Shown here: in pieces, positions 10,659-21,650 of the stretch
Numbering within the stretch: position 1 is the stretch's first letter
How the letters are laid out: each line of letters begins with the position of its first letter
Origin: Ricinus communis
Taxonomy: Eukaryota; Streptophyta; Magnoliopsida; Malpighiales; Euphorbiaceae
Assembly: GCF_019578655.1 (NCBI RefSeq)
Contig: NC_063264.1
Span: 11,201,213-11,265,212 of the forward strand
DNA: 64,000 bases
Reading direction: 5' to 3'
Program-made: the position numbers and the translations under genes
Notes under the pieces: model-generated
What the model was told of the DNA's origin: nothing
Seen by the model: the letters and a program-made list of their open reading frames with translations, nothing else
The model's database searches: none

Positions 10659-12488
10659 GTCCAGCTAAGAAGACTCATCACATCAAAAAGAAGCGCTTTT
10701 GGGAGGCACCCCAAATTCTATTTTCATTTTTAATATTCTACCCTTTCATTTTGAAACATTTTGTTGGTTTTAAGTTTTCATATTTTATTTAATCATTATT
10801 TTCAGTTCGATTATTTTTTTATTTTTTTATTTTCAGATTCTATCGAGAAGGCACTGAATTTCCACAACATCAGCCTTGATGGATGATCAGGGCAGTCCCC
10901 TAGATCCTTTTATTTTTCTGCATTTATTTACTTTATTTTTCGTACATGTCATGCATTTGGACTGTATTGCCTTTGTTTCTCCTAGTTGAGCATCCCATGC
11001 AGGGTATCCATAACATTTTACACTGAGGACAGTGTGTTCTTCAAGTGTGGGGTGGTTGTGGGTAAACCTTATAATCCTACTCTCTCATATGGTTTTTAGA
11101 TATATCTGAAATTGCTATCACTAGGTGTTGTGTATTGTTAGAATGTTAGGACACTGTGTCTTTATACACTTAAGTATGCTATTTTTAAGCTGTTTGATAG
11201 TGTAGTTACTTTTCTTTGTTGTTCATTATCCTTGGAAAACAATTGATGGTGTTTTACACATCAGTCCTACTGGGTTAAACCGATGTTATTTAATTATTTT
11301 TCAAATTTTTGAATTTTAAGTTAGAACATTGAAAATGTCATATGCATGTGTTTCTTAAGTAATGATTCAATTAATGATGTTGCGAACCAGTTGCACCTAA
11401 TACTATACCTCAAAGGGAGATTTTGAGCCTGTTGAGCATTCATTATACTTATGCTCTTTATATTTCTTGTTTGAGTATGCATTGTACTTAACTTTGCTTC
11501 TAGAACTTGCTTTGTAATGCGTGTTGAAGTTACATGAATATTATGAATACCATGAGATGATTTGGACGATTTAGGATTCACCATATTTGGCCAAAAGCCT
11601 ACCCTTTATATTTCCATTAATTAGCTAGTTTTGAGCCTTAACCCTTTCTTCATAATTTACACTTGTACACTTCAATTATACCATTCTTTACATTTGTCTT
11701 TCCCCTACCCTTATGCTGGATTTTTTTTTTTGTGATTTGCTCAACCTTATGTGGGATTAAAATGCCAGTTGCTATGTTGGTAAATTCACTAAGTCTTTTT
11801 TTTTATATTTTAGATGCTCCCATTGATCCAAATTGTATTTGTTATTCTTTATGTTTATTTGAGTTGTATGCAGCGGTCGCTAATAAGCTGCTAGTTCATT
11901 ATTAAAAAAAAAGAGAAGAAGAAAAAAAAAACAAAATTCTTTAATTGTTTGTCTCTTTATTGGATTTAGAGCATTTGCGAGCGTTATTCTATGAAGTAGG
12001 GATTTTAGTGAATGATTCTTTTTGTGATCTTAGGCATTTAATCCTTTGATCATATACTATTATTTATCGCATGAATTCCAGCATTTTCACACTTCTGTCC
12101 AAATTTCCGTACCTTTACCTTAGCCCCATTACAACTTCGGTAAAGACCCTTTCATTTTGGTATTTACTTATTCACAGTAGCGAATATATGATTTCTGAGC
12201 AAGCCTATAGTGAGCGGGTTTTGTGCATTTGCTTTGAGGGATTTGTTTTTCACCTTATATAAACTTTGAGTGACTTGAGTGATCCCGGTGAGGTACTGGT
12301 TTTTGATGTTTGTATTGAGTTGTCATTTAAGTTATTCATGCATTAATATTATTTCTATTCTCTGTTAATGATTTGCAATTTGATTTATGATTGAGTATCC
12401 TTTAAGATGTGTCGAATACTATCTGTTGTGGACTAGGGGCATAAACTGTAAGGAATTGCTAACTACAGTTTTACGAGGTGAGTTGTTA
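10659..12488 (+). other. E2 3' non-coding region
   Basis: About 1.8 kb without a supported gene, closely matching E6 47612-49469 and partly E5. It holds a first hairpin/purine module (11020-11052), an A/G-rich tract (about 11903-11935) preceded by an inverted repeat GCAGC...GCTGC (about 11870-11892), and many short T-rich stretches. Short open stretches here are not conserved in frame. Confidence 0.6.
11020..11052 (+). promoter_or_regulatory. E2 internal hairpin plus purine-tract module
   Basis: Perfect inverted repeat ACACTG-AGGA-CAGTGT (11020-11035), then AAGTGTGGGG (11043-11052). The same hairpin-loop and purine word recur at the 3' LTR edge (12489-12523) with a different stem. Confidence 0.6.
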
Positions 12489-12523
12489 ATTGCTTGAGGA
12501 CAAGCAATATCTTAAGTGTGGGG
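12489..12523 (+). promoter_or_regulatory. E2 hairpin and polypurine tract at the 3' LTR edge
   Basis: ATTGCTTG-AGGA-CAAGCAAT (12489-12508) followed by AAGTGTGGGG (12514-12523) and, five bases later, the LTR start TGATGTGC. This is the expected position of the plus-strand primer. Confidence 0.75.
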
Positions 12524-12528
12524 TAATT

Positions 12529-13468
12529 TGATGTGCATAGTCTTACATATATTTTCTTGCATATTATTGCGTATGTTCTTAGCAATTATTGTGCTTTTAT
12601 TCCCAGATCACCCGTGTTTTATGTTCTTTTGCGTTTCAGGAGCATTTATAGGACCCTCATTGGTGTTTAAGCAATTATAGATCAATACGTGCGGAAACGG
12701 ACGAGAATTCATCAAGATCGGACAAGAGCCCGCGTTGCACACATTGAGCACGACTTGAGTTAAGGCCATGCTGATCACCATGGCGTGGACTCTGGCCGTG
12801 ACCAACCATTGGCTTTTGATCCTTGAAATTGGCATTTTGGGCACGGTTTTTGTAGCCATAATGGCCTCCAGCACGGCCCGTGGTGCCCAGCACCGAAGGG
12901 GGCACGGCTATGGTGAAAACCTACTTATTGAGATCCACAATTTCATCACTACCGGACTCCTGTTGACAAAGATGGCCTAACTTTGAAACAAATATATAAG
13001 AAAAATGAATTTTTTAGGGTTGGAGGAGGAGAAGGAGTGAGAGAGAGAACCTTAGCAGCTGGTTCGGTTTTTGCATAGTGTTGAGTGTGGGAGAGAGTTG
13101 CAGAGAAAAAGAACCCCGGAATCACAAGGTTCGGAGTGCAAAATAGTAGTGGAGCAATTAAAGAGGCAATTTGGGAGATTAATCATAGTGCAGATCTAGA
13201 TTTGGAGCTGTTCATCCAATTCAAGAGAAAAGGGTGTACATGTTTCATTTTCATTATTCTTCCATTGTAATTGATTTCCTAGTTGTTTTAAACATGAACA
13301 TGTTTAGATAGATTGATTAAATCCATTGGGATTTCTTTACTATATTGACTTAATATTATATTATTGGATTGTTTAAGTTAGTTTTGTATTCTTCTTGCTT
13401 TCAGTATTAATAAGATAATGCATTATTCATGAGACATTGTGAATTGTGGTGTTTAGATTGCTTTATGA
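12529..13468 (+). repeat. E2 3' LTR (right end missing)
   Basis: Starts TGATGTGCATAGTC, matches the E6 3' LTR (49510-50961), has the CACGG palindrome cluster (about 12740-12910) and TATA box AATATATAAG (12991-13000). Breaks off after 'agattgctttatg' at 13468. Confidence 0.75.
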
Positions 13469-14646
13469 AAGACACAAGAACAAAGCTAATAAAAGACTAA
13501 CTAAGCTTAATAAGTGAAGAAAACAAAAGGTAGAATTTTTTTGAGAACCGGTCATAGAGACAATTGAAAACGTTAACTTTTTTTCATTTGATTCTTTTCT
13601 TGGCTCTTTTTCCTTTCTTTCATTTTTTTGGAGGCACTTGACTGAAAAATTTACAACAAGTAGAAATGTGATTAGAATAATTAATCACAAACAATTATAA
13701 ACAGATTTAAATAAGATCACAAGAATGAAACTGATTTATTTTTTAAAATTTGAACCAGTTTTGGATATAGAAGAATGACAAAAGAAAATAACAAAAAGAA
13801 TATGCAAAAATTAAAGATTTGTAACTTGATTTAGAAGCCAAAGCTATAATACTAAATGATACGAACCTAACCTATATCAAAGGATTAAACTCATATGAAA
13901 GTTTGATTTCATTGCCCAGATCTATGTAGTACCAGATCAATAGAAACCTTAGACCCTTCAAGTATAGTGAATTATCAAACTTAAGGTATTAAAGGTAAAA
14001 GACGCTGCAATTTAGTATGGATTCTAAATTGATAAGTCATATTTCAATGACATAAATAATGAATTGCTTGATAAGTTTGAATTAGCTCTAAACAAGAACT
14101 GAGAATAGAGTATAAACTCACAAAATATATTAATCATGAATCAATGAACTTAAAAATTTGTACTAGGCTTTTTATAGCCTTTAGAAAACCCTAATTCTAA
14201 GCTATTAAGGAATTACAACTCAAAGAGGATAAAGATAAACATCTTAACTAAAAGAAAGTCCTAATACTCTTAAATTACTATGCACCTGCCTATTAGGAGT
14301 AAGAAACCTTAGTTTCTTTAACTCACACGGATGAGCCATCTTTGGTAGAGCTAATTCAACCCAAACTCTCTTATGTGCTCCTTTATGCTCATTAAGCCCA
14401 TATTAGATTCATTCAAGTCCAATAAATTGGATTATATTAATGAGCCTTGAATTTGAATCCAACTCTTCAACCCTTGATCTGTCCTTAGCCGAAAAGTCTT
14501 GAATAAGCCCATTGAGAGCTTCTTTTAAATTCTTAGCCTTGGACTTTATAATTGGACCGCCATGGATGTGAAGTGGATCTTGAATCCTAGTTGAAGTAGG
14601 ATTTCTTTTTGGAATAGAACTCCTACTGCCAATAGGATTCGCATCA
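13469..14646 (-). mobile_element. Family X element: internal scrap plus 5' LTR
   Basis: LTR 13857-14646 (plus-strand ends TGATACG...GCATCA) matches the family X LTR at 53259-54092. Immediately left is a mutated tRNA-iMet-type PBS (GCTATAATACTA where the intact copy has GCTCTGATACCA), then about 390 bp of AT-rich internal sequence cut off by E2. The element points to the minus strand. Confidence 0.6.
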
Positions 14647-16297
14647 CTTATGTTGTCATTTTGTTCATTTCTTTTGTACCACCCTTTTCTATTCTCTATC
14701 TAGTTTGATCTTTTACTTTTATTTGGGAGCATAAACACGAGAGTTAATTGAAAGCGTATGGAAGTGGCAGTCATAGGCACCAATCTAATTCTTAGACAAA
14801 TGCGAAGAAAGAAGATTACTTGATCCACTATTCACATAATTCACAGAATGATCACGGATGAATCTTTTAGAGTAAAGAAGGAAGAATAAGAATCAAGGCA
14901 CACCCCAATATTTCGAGTCTAGATTTGCAACATTAGAATCTCTATCATTCCTTGTTCCTCTAGGCACTAGGACTCATGATGATATAAGGATTGGCATACG
15001 GAATCATGGGAACGAAATTGACAAGCTTGACGAGTGGCATTGGGGTGTAACTTGATGATCAAGCAGGATGAGATGTAAATCCTTGAGAGTAAGGGAGAAA
15101 TCATGTTTCTTTCTATTAATCCAAGCGTGAATGCATGAGTTTCAATGTTTAGGACGCATATAATGAAGTAATTTATGTGGGATTAGGTAGGCCCATGCTA
15201 ATTATCCCTTATTTTTGTTAAGTTGGCTCATAAAATTTAGGACTGCAATAATTATTTATTAGTCAACTCCTCTCTAGTTCTTGTTTATTTATTCATATTT
15301 TGCTTGTTTATTTATGGAATGAGGGCTTTTGGACTATGAAAACTGCATGCATTCAAATATTTCAGGCTAGTGAGCATATCATTTTAGTCTTCTACATTGC
15401 AAGAAATCAAGTTATGGGTTCTTTCAAGAACTTTACAAACTTATGAAGACTCGCGCTAGCAAACTTGGACTTATCGCTCACGTCTTTTCTTTCTTTTATG
15501 TTCTCTTTCTACTCTTATGTTTAGATCCATTCGATTTGATCCTTATGCTTAGCTATATGGAAGAGAAAAAAGAACTCGCAATTTCTTTCCTTATCAAATT
15601 CATGATCCTACCTATGTTCTCATTCTATTCATTTCTTTTGTGTATCCCTTTCTAATCTCTGTCCAGTGTGATGGATTTGTTTTATTTGGTGAGCATAAAC
15701 ATGAGAATTTTGAGGGAAAGTGCGTGGAAGCTGCAGTTATAAGCATTGAACCATTTCCTGGAAATGCAAAAAGAAAATTAGTTGATTGATTATTGATGTC
15801 ATTCTCTAAATGATCACTAATAAATATTTTCGAGGAAAGCATGATGAGATGTAAATCCATGCATGTAAAGGATTAACCCAAGCATAATATAAGCAGGAAT
15901 GCGAGTGTGATGTTTAGGACGCATATAATGAAGTACTTTGGATCGGAGTGTTATTACATAGGCCTATGTAAATTTTCTCTTCTTTCGTTAAGCTGGCTCC
16001 TAAAATTTGGGACTATGAGAGTTATTGACCAGTCAACTCCTTTCTAGCTTTTGAATTGACTTTAGTTTAATCATCTTTTTTACTTTATATATTCATATTT
16101 AGCTTATAGTTTCTTCTTCTTACGGAATGAAGGCTTTCGCACTATCAAAACTACATGCAACTGAATATTTGAGGCTAGTGAGCATATTATTCCAGTTTTC
16201 TACCTTACGGGATATCAAGCTATGGTTTCGTTGAAGAACTTTGCAGACTTATCAACACTTGCGCTAGCGAAAATAGACTTATCACTCACGTCCTTTT
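14647..16297 (+). repeat. R1k repeat, about 1.6 units
   Basis: Head-to-tail R1k blocks: 'gagcataaacacgagag' near 14728 and 'gagcataaacatgagaa' near 15690 are about 0.96 kb apart. Interrupted at 16298 by the Copia-like LTR. No coding region supported. Confidence 0.75.
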
Positions 16298-17251
16298 TGT
16301 TAGATGAATGTCCTAAAAGCTAATTTGAATTTTACTTTTTGGTTCATACATTATGATATTATTATGTAATGAATATCTTTTTATTTAATGACAGTTACCT
16401 ATCATTCATTTTTTGAGTAATATAATTATTGAATGAGTCCAATAATAATTATTAAAGACTCCATTCTCAAGAGTTGAGAATATGAGTGACGGATAATCTT
16501 TAGAATAAATAATATAAAATAGTTCTTAGTTGTAGGATTAAATATTGGACATCTTCAATCCGGAAGACCAATATAATGCGTTTAACCCTATGATTAGTAT
16601 GAGATACTAATATGTATGAGATGGTGAATCTCATGCCATTTAGTATGAGTTACTAGGTCAATCATTATGGGTCACTTATGAGACAAGTGGACTGAACATG
16701 ACTTGAAGAAATAATGAATTACATGTGTAATTTACTTAAGTCCCTGATTCATTATTAAGTTATGATGGTGTAACTAATCCTCAGACCTGAGATCACAGAG
16801 TTGTCTTATGAATATGTAATTAGAGTTTGCTTATACTTTAGGTATCCGTTCATACCTAGAATGGGTACTTGCATATAATAGCTCAAGTTGCATATGCATG
16901 GAGGCAGGTGTTCATCAACAAGTAATCCATTACCTTGGGTAAACAAGGGGAATATCTTATGCGATCCAAAAACATCTTGATAAGAAATCCTTGGCCGAGG
17001 TAATTATGATCAATAGAAATGAGTTTTTGCATTAATCATATTCAGTAGAGATGTATTTTGGATTTGGTCATAGAATCAAGTTACTGGATTTGACTATTCC
17101 ATGATCGTCATTTGATTGGGATATTATTAAATGGAAGGATTTAATTACATAGTAATCATAAATAATTGGGTAATTATAATATGTTGCTAGACGTCACTTA
17201 TAATTTATCGGAACGATGGAGAGACAAATAATTAATTGTTCCCTTAGTTGA

Positions 17252-17541
17252 TGATGGGCTCTTTATGCAACTTACACCTAAGGCAGTGAACCTACCGATG
17301 CAGCCTAGCACTAGTGAGTATCAAGGTCGTATCCCTGGAGATCGGGTGAACCTAGAGTTACTACTGCTTGCTATGTTATCTAGTCTCAAATAAGGTGTGA
17401 AAGTTCTAACATACCAGCTAATGGTTATGAGTGCAATTAAGTAAATGAAGGACAACAATGGACAATTAAAAGACAATTGTAAAGAGAGAAATAAATCCAA
17501 AAGGGAGCCTAAGTGATGGAATTCTAAAGATGAATTCTAAC
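17252..17541 (-). repeat. E3 3' LTR, only the terminal part left
   Basis: Near-identical to 25185-25474 (about five mismatches), then diverges abruptly at 'gatgaattc'. The remaining ~1.18 kb of LTR (its U3 and promoter) and the PPT are missing; third-ORF sequence directly adjoins. Confidence 0.85.
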
Positions 17542-17544
17542 ATC

Positions 17545-18640
17545 CAGAATCCCAGCCGACGAATGTTGGGCTCCTCTAGCCGCTGCCTCTCTAGCTTCCC
17601 TGACTATTGTGCTCACGAGCCTATATTCAATACCATGTGGATGTCTAGTGGTTGTGATCATCTGCATGTTGATCATTTGTCTGATCCCTAGTGGTGTCAT
17701 GTCACCAATATTTGAAAGCTCCGGCGATACCGTCCAAAGACATCTAGTCTCTTAGCTAACCTAGTCACATACAGACCGAAACAACAATGCATCTTCTTCT
17801 GAGCGTCTACTATAAATGAATGGACTTGGCGAGCCAATAAATATCCCAAGTCTAGCTTCTTCCGATGTTGCATAGCCCAGACAATAAAGACATCGGCCCG
17901 TGGATCGCCCCAAACCGGCCCCTACCGTAATGGTGTAAGCTAGTAGGGTATGAATGTAGCGGAGATGGTCCGGTAGGCTAGATGCCTTAGACCTGCTTGG
18001 GTAGTATGTTTGGGTAGTATGTTTCCGGCCTCCTTACCAATGAATCCCACATGGCGTCATATGAAATTGGGTGGATGTAGAGACAACCCTGATACTCCTC
18101 CCCCGAGATTTCTTGTTCACCCATAATCCCAAATGCATTCCAAATTGTGGGACCGACATCGAGAACTCCCTTCCCCAAGCCTAAAATAAATTGCATCAGT
18201 CGATGCCGGGCCAGGATCCGCTGCCGCAGGAAGAAGGTGCTGAGGAACTCGATCGTAAGCTCACGGTAGGTTGGCTCAATGATGTCAAAGAATCTCGCAT
18301 ATGGCAGAGTCTCGATCAGTGTGTGCACATCTTGAGCCAATCCCACTCTCTCTAGGGATGTGAAGTCTATGCAACGGCCCGCCATCACTTGCTTCCATCT
18401 CATGACTTGGAATCTACTTTCATTGTCTGCATTAGGGAATGTCCACAATGGATGACGGCCAGGTGTGGATGGATTCACAGCAGGTGCTCTCCGAGGTCGG
18501 ACTATTTGCTGTGGTGGTGGAGGTGGAAGTGCTGGTGCTGGTTCTGGTGCTGTGGAGGAAGACGTTCCTTCACCACGCGATCGCTTGCTGGTAGCGACGC
18601 GTTTCAGTTGCTTTCTACGAGATTTATCGCGGTCCGTCAT
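17545..18640 (-). pseudogene. E3 third ORF (Athila ORF1 / env-like type), frameshifted
   Basis: The intact part (217 codons, ATG at 18640, stop at 17987) has a basic start (KSRRKQLKRVATSKRSR), a Pro/Ala-rich stretch (PAPALPPPPPQ), then RFQVMRWKQVMAGRCIDF and YRELTIEFLSTFF, the block conserved in the Athila third-ORF family. After the stop another frame continues with DPRADVFIVWAMQHRKKL and LGYLLARQVHSFIVDAQKK down to about 17690, then IVREAREAAARGAQ, so the ancestral protein was near 360 residues. Start choice: the ATG lies five bases after a good splice acceptor. No clear signal peptide or membrane segment is seen, so the 'env' label is positional only. Its function is unknown. Confidence 0.7.
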
Positions 18641-18645
18641 ATCAC

Positions 18646-19061
18646 CTAATGCAACGAATTATTAGTTTTTTGTAAAAATTCAAGTTAATGAAAGAAATAA
18701 TCTACCGAATCAACAGCATAATGATTATACTTCGACTAACCAAAACTTGTATAAACTAATAAACCGATATATATCAATCCAATTTATCATGAACCAGCAA
18801 TTGCAATTTAAATCTAAACATTATTCATGCTTTGCATGCTGTAGGCACATTTTATTTCCACCAAAACCCCACACTTATCAATTTCATAACCAACTACACC
18901 ACATACACAACAACTAATGTAGATTAACCTAACCAAGGTCATATAGTTACAATATAGAGCCACCAAAATATCCTAGCATGTCCTAACAAAAGTATATGTC
19001 TAAAATAGAAGTGAAATCATAATAATAAAAAATATATAATGCAATAAATGAAGGGACTTAC
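18646..19061 (-). other. Candidate intron upstream of the E3 third ORF
   Basis: Donor ACTCAG|GTAAGT (exon end 19062) is a full consensus plant 5' splice site; acceptor TTGCATTAG|GTGATATGACG ends the intron at 18646. Length 416 bp, AT-rich as plant introns are. It contains AAGTGTGGGG (18867-18876), the same purine word as the PPT modules. Prediction only. Confidence 0.55.
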
Positions 19062-19330
19062 CTGAGTTCGCTTAGGAAAGTGAGAAGGGTGAGATAGGGG
19101 TATAAGAACAACACCTTTGAGCTAAGAAAAACAAAAGGGAAGCAAAATTTTCGGAGGCCTCCACTTCTTATAGGCAAGGTTTCAGCACGGGTGAGGGTAA
19201 GGCCGTGCTGATCAGCACGGCTAGGACTCAGCCCGTGCTGATCCTTTAGCCTTCTTTGGATGCTCCTTGGCACGGGCATTGGCACGGCCGTGCTTCCCAG
19301 CACAGCTAGGGGTTGTGTCCCGTGCTGCCT
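19062..19330 (-). promoter_or_regulatory. Candidate internal promoter and leader exon for the E3 third ORF
   Basis: On the minus strand: a cluster of CACGG palindromes (AAGCACGGCCGTGCC, TCAGCACGGGCTGAG, TAGCCGTGCTGATC; about 19185-19320), then TATA box GCCTATAAGAAG (core 19167-19172), then about 75-80 nt to the GTAAGT donor. The same order, palindrome cluster then TATA, is seen in the LTRs. Expected start near 19138. Inferred from sequence, no expression evidence. Confidence 0.45.
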
Positions 19331-19722
19331 TTGGAAGCCATGACAATTACTCTTTATCCTTCAACACGGTCTTGACTCTACCGGTGATACTGCCTCGTGA
19401 TGGCCCAAGAAACCGTGGTGAAACGGAGTGTTTCTGGGCTTGCCTTTTGCCGACTCGAGTCGCCTTGCCCCCATACCTATAATTAACATATATGCATGTA
19501 ATTAGATCATTAAACAAGTAGATATGGTCAAACGGAAGAGTTTGTCCTCTTCGATTCTATAAGTCTGAAAAATTAAAATTAACCTAATTATTTTTAAGCA
19601 ACTATAATAAAGTCAAATGAAAATAATGAAACAATCACAACTAATTAAAAACATGAAAGTATAATCCAAGTCGAATGTACAGAAGTGCTTATTTGCAGAG
19701 TCTTAAGCGTGACTCATTCGGA
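19331..19722 (-). other. E3 spacer between pol and the internal promoter
   Basis: About 390 bp with no supported coding sequence; AT-rich on the pol side, GC-richer towards the palindrome cluster. Confidence 0.5.
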
Positions 19723-20070
19723 TCACCCTTTCTGTGCATACAAAGCCAGGTCAACTCGTTGCTCACTACCCAACGAGTTACAATGATATCGCTTTAGCCG
19801 ATGGCCGTTCACTTTGAAGTTCCCTTCTCCGGATGATGCAACTCTACCACTCCATATGGAAAGACTTATCCGATCCGAAATGGTCCGGACCAACGAGTCC
19901 GTAGCTTCCAGAAATGACAGAAGGCGAGAGTTGTAAAGCGACTCGATCCCCAACCTGAAATTCCTTAGGCTCACGAATCCTTTGATCATGCCATTTCTTA
20001 GTCCTTGCTTTGTAAGTTGAGGAGTTTTCGACACTGCCGGGCGCCACTCATCTAGCTCACTCACCGCCAT
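19723..20070 (-). pseudogene. E3 integrase C-terminal region, frameshifted
   Basis: Continues the integrase in two frames: one reads ELDEWR and later NFKVNGHRLKRYH (the usual Athila end), the other reads SSTYKARTKKWHDQRIREP with KEFQVGDRV (19844-20047). Both belong to one ancestral protein: alternating frames show at least two 1-nt indels. This C-terminal region normally binds DNA or chromatin. Confidence 0.75.
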
Positions 20071-20945
20071 TGTCGCCTCCTTACCCGCGAATCAATATCA
20101 AAGTTACAAGTTCTAAGGGCCCAAAGTGCCCTATGCTCTAACTCAACAGGCAAATGACATAACTTTCCATAAACAAGGCGATAGGGCGTAAAACCTATAG
20201 ATGTCCTAAAAGTAGTCCTAAACGCCCATAATGCATCATCTAACTTAAGAGTCCAGTCCTTCCTACTGGTACTAACGGTTCTCTCTAAAATACGTTTAAT
20301 ACCCCTATTAGTTACCTCAACCTGCCCACTAGTCTGGGGGTGATAGGGAGTAGAGAACCGATGATTAACTCCGTACCACTTAAGTACTTTCTCTAATTGG
20401 GTGTTGCAGAAATGTGTTCCTCTATCACTAATAAGCACCCTAGGTATGCCAAACCTAGCAAACAATCGCTTAAGGAACCTGCAGATAACCCTAGCATCAT
20501 CAGTGGCTACAGCCTGAGCTTCAGGCCACTTAGAGAAATATTCAACAACAACCAGAATGTACTTATTACCATACGAAGAGGGAGAGGGTCCCATGAAGTC
20601 GATGCCCCAGACATCAAAAATCTCAACGACTTGCACACTGGTTTGAGGCATCTCATCACGAGAAGAGATATTACCTGCGCACTGGCAAGGGTCACAAACC
20701 TTAACAAATTTCCGTGCATCTTGGAAGAGCGTAGGCCAATAGAATCCTGCCTCTAGCACCTTCCTCGCAGTATGGTTTGCTGCTTGATGACCTCCAGTGG
20801 GTCCCTCATGGTATTGCTTCAATATTTGGAGAGTCTCCTCGCCATATACACAACGGCGAATCACCTGATCTGCACATACTTTAAATAAAAAGGGATCTTC
20901 CCAAATATAGTATTTCAAATCGTGAAGAATTTCTTCTTTCGACAC
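20061..20945 (-). pseudogene. E3 integrase, core open
   Basis: The longest open segment of pol (about 294 codons). Zinc-binding HHCC: His in QYHEG and GGH, Cys pair in [10 protein letters not shown], around [13 protein letters not shown]. Catalytic core D-D-E: Asp in [10 protein letters not shown], Asp in [10 protein letters not shown], Glu in SGQVEVTNR. All catalytic residues are intact. [12 protein letters not shown] and [18 protein letters not shown] are standard integrase blocks. The protein would insert element DNA into the genome. The true start is upstream in pol; the GTG at 20945 only marks where this frame opens after a shift (KKKF to SKEEILHD). Confidence 0.85.
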
Positions 20946-21158
20946 GTCATACCCTTTGGTAGAACCCTAGCAACCAAATAGTTAGCATAATCGGGAAAAC
21001 CGGGGAGTATCGGTGTATACCTGAGTGACATACAAATGTTCTTCCGGAAATCGATCATCTATGGTCGCCCCATCAAGTGCATCTAAGTGAGGATTTTCCA
21101 ATCTCGATAAATGGTCCACGCCGGATTCTCCGTGCCCTTCTTATCCTTGATCTCGACG
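20946..21158 (-). pseudogene. E3 RNase H-integrase spacer, several 1-nt shifts
   Basis: In alternating frames reads EFDVEIKDKKGTENP, then LSRLENPHLDALD, FPEEHLYVTQVYTDT and [14 protein letters not shown], the usual Athila spacer. At least three single-base indels occur in about 210 bp. Confidence 0.75.
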
Positions 21159-21650
21159 TCAAATTCTGAATAAAAGAATCCACCGAATCAATCTCGGTTT
21201 CGCATCATTTTTCAGGAATAAGTACCTCAATGCCGAGTGGTCCGTGAAGACAATGGTTTTGGAGAGAAGGAGGTATGATCTAAACTTGTCGAAGGCGTAA
21301 ACAACCGCCAATAACTCCTTCTCTGTGGTGGTGTAGTGTACTTGGGCTCCTGTCAAGGTCTTGCTAGCGTAGTAAATGCGTTGAAACTTCTTTTCAATCC
21401 TCTGTCCAAGCACAGCTCCAACTGCATAATCACTAGCATCACACATCAGTTCAAAAGGCAGCCCCCAAACAGGAGAAACCATGATTGGGGCTGTAGTTAG
21501 AAGTTTCTTAAGTAACTCAAAAGCTGCCACGCATGCATCATCAAAAATAAAAGGTACATCCTTAACTAACAATTGAGTGAGGGGCCTAGCAATCTTAGAA
21601 AAATCTCTAATAAATCTCCTATAAAACCCTGCATGGCCCAGAAACTCCTA
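21159..21650 (-). pseudogene. E3 RNase H domain
   Basis: LVKDVPFIFDDACVAAFELL, then the RNase H core MCDASDYAVGAVLGQR (first catalytic Asp), KTLTGAQVHYTTTEKELLAV (Glu) and FTDHSALRYLF (Asp), ending RWILLF where a 1-nt indel breaks the frame before EFDVEIKD. Degrades the RNA strand during reverse transcription. The joint to RT is lost to a 1-nt deletion near 21640 (RSFW where the family has RSFLGH). Confidence 0.8.

Larger units (their letters stand above)
8181..13468 (+). mobile_element. E2: non-autonomous Athila-like LTR element, both outer ends truncated
   Basis: Order: truncated 5' LTR (8181-9316), tRNA-Asp-type PBS (9322-9338), decayed gag/linker ORF (9487-10658), long 3' non-coding region, hairpin-PPT (12489-12523), truncated 3' LTR (12529-13468). 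The two LTRs match over their shared part. The 5' LTR lacks its first ~300 bp and the 3' LTR lacks its last ~500 bp, so no target duplication survives. No protease, RT or integrase sequence is present between the ORF and the 3' LTR. Confidence 0.75.

Noticed and set aside
12608..12980. Open frames in the E2 3' LTR (three overlapping)
   Set aside because: CACGG cluster artefacts; frames not kept in the E6 LTR.
17987..18640. Third ORF as a functional envelope protein
   Set aside because: No signal peptide or membrane segment in the readable part and the frame is broken; the position alone does not support an envelope role.
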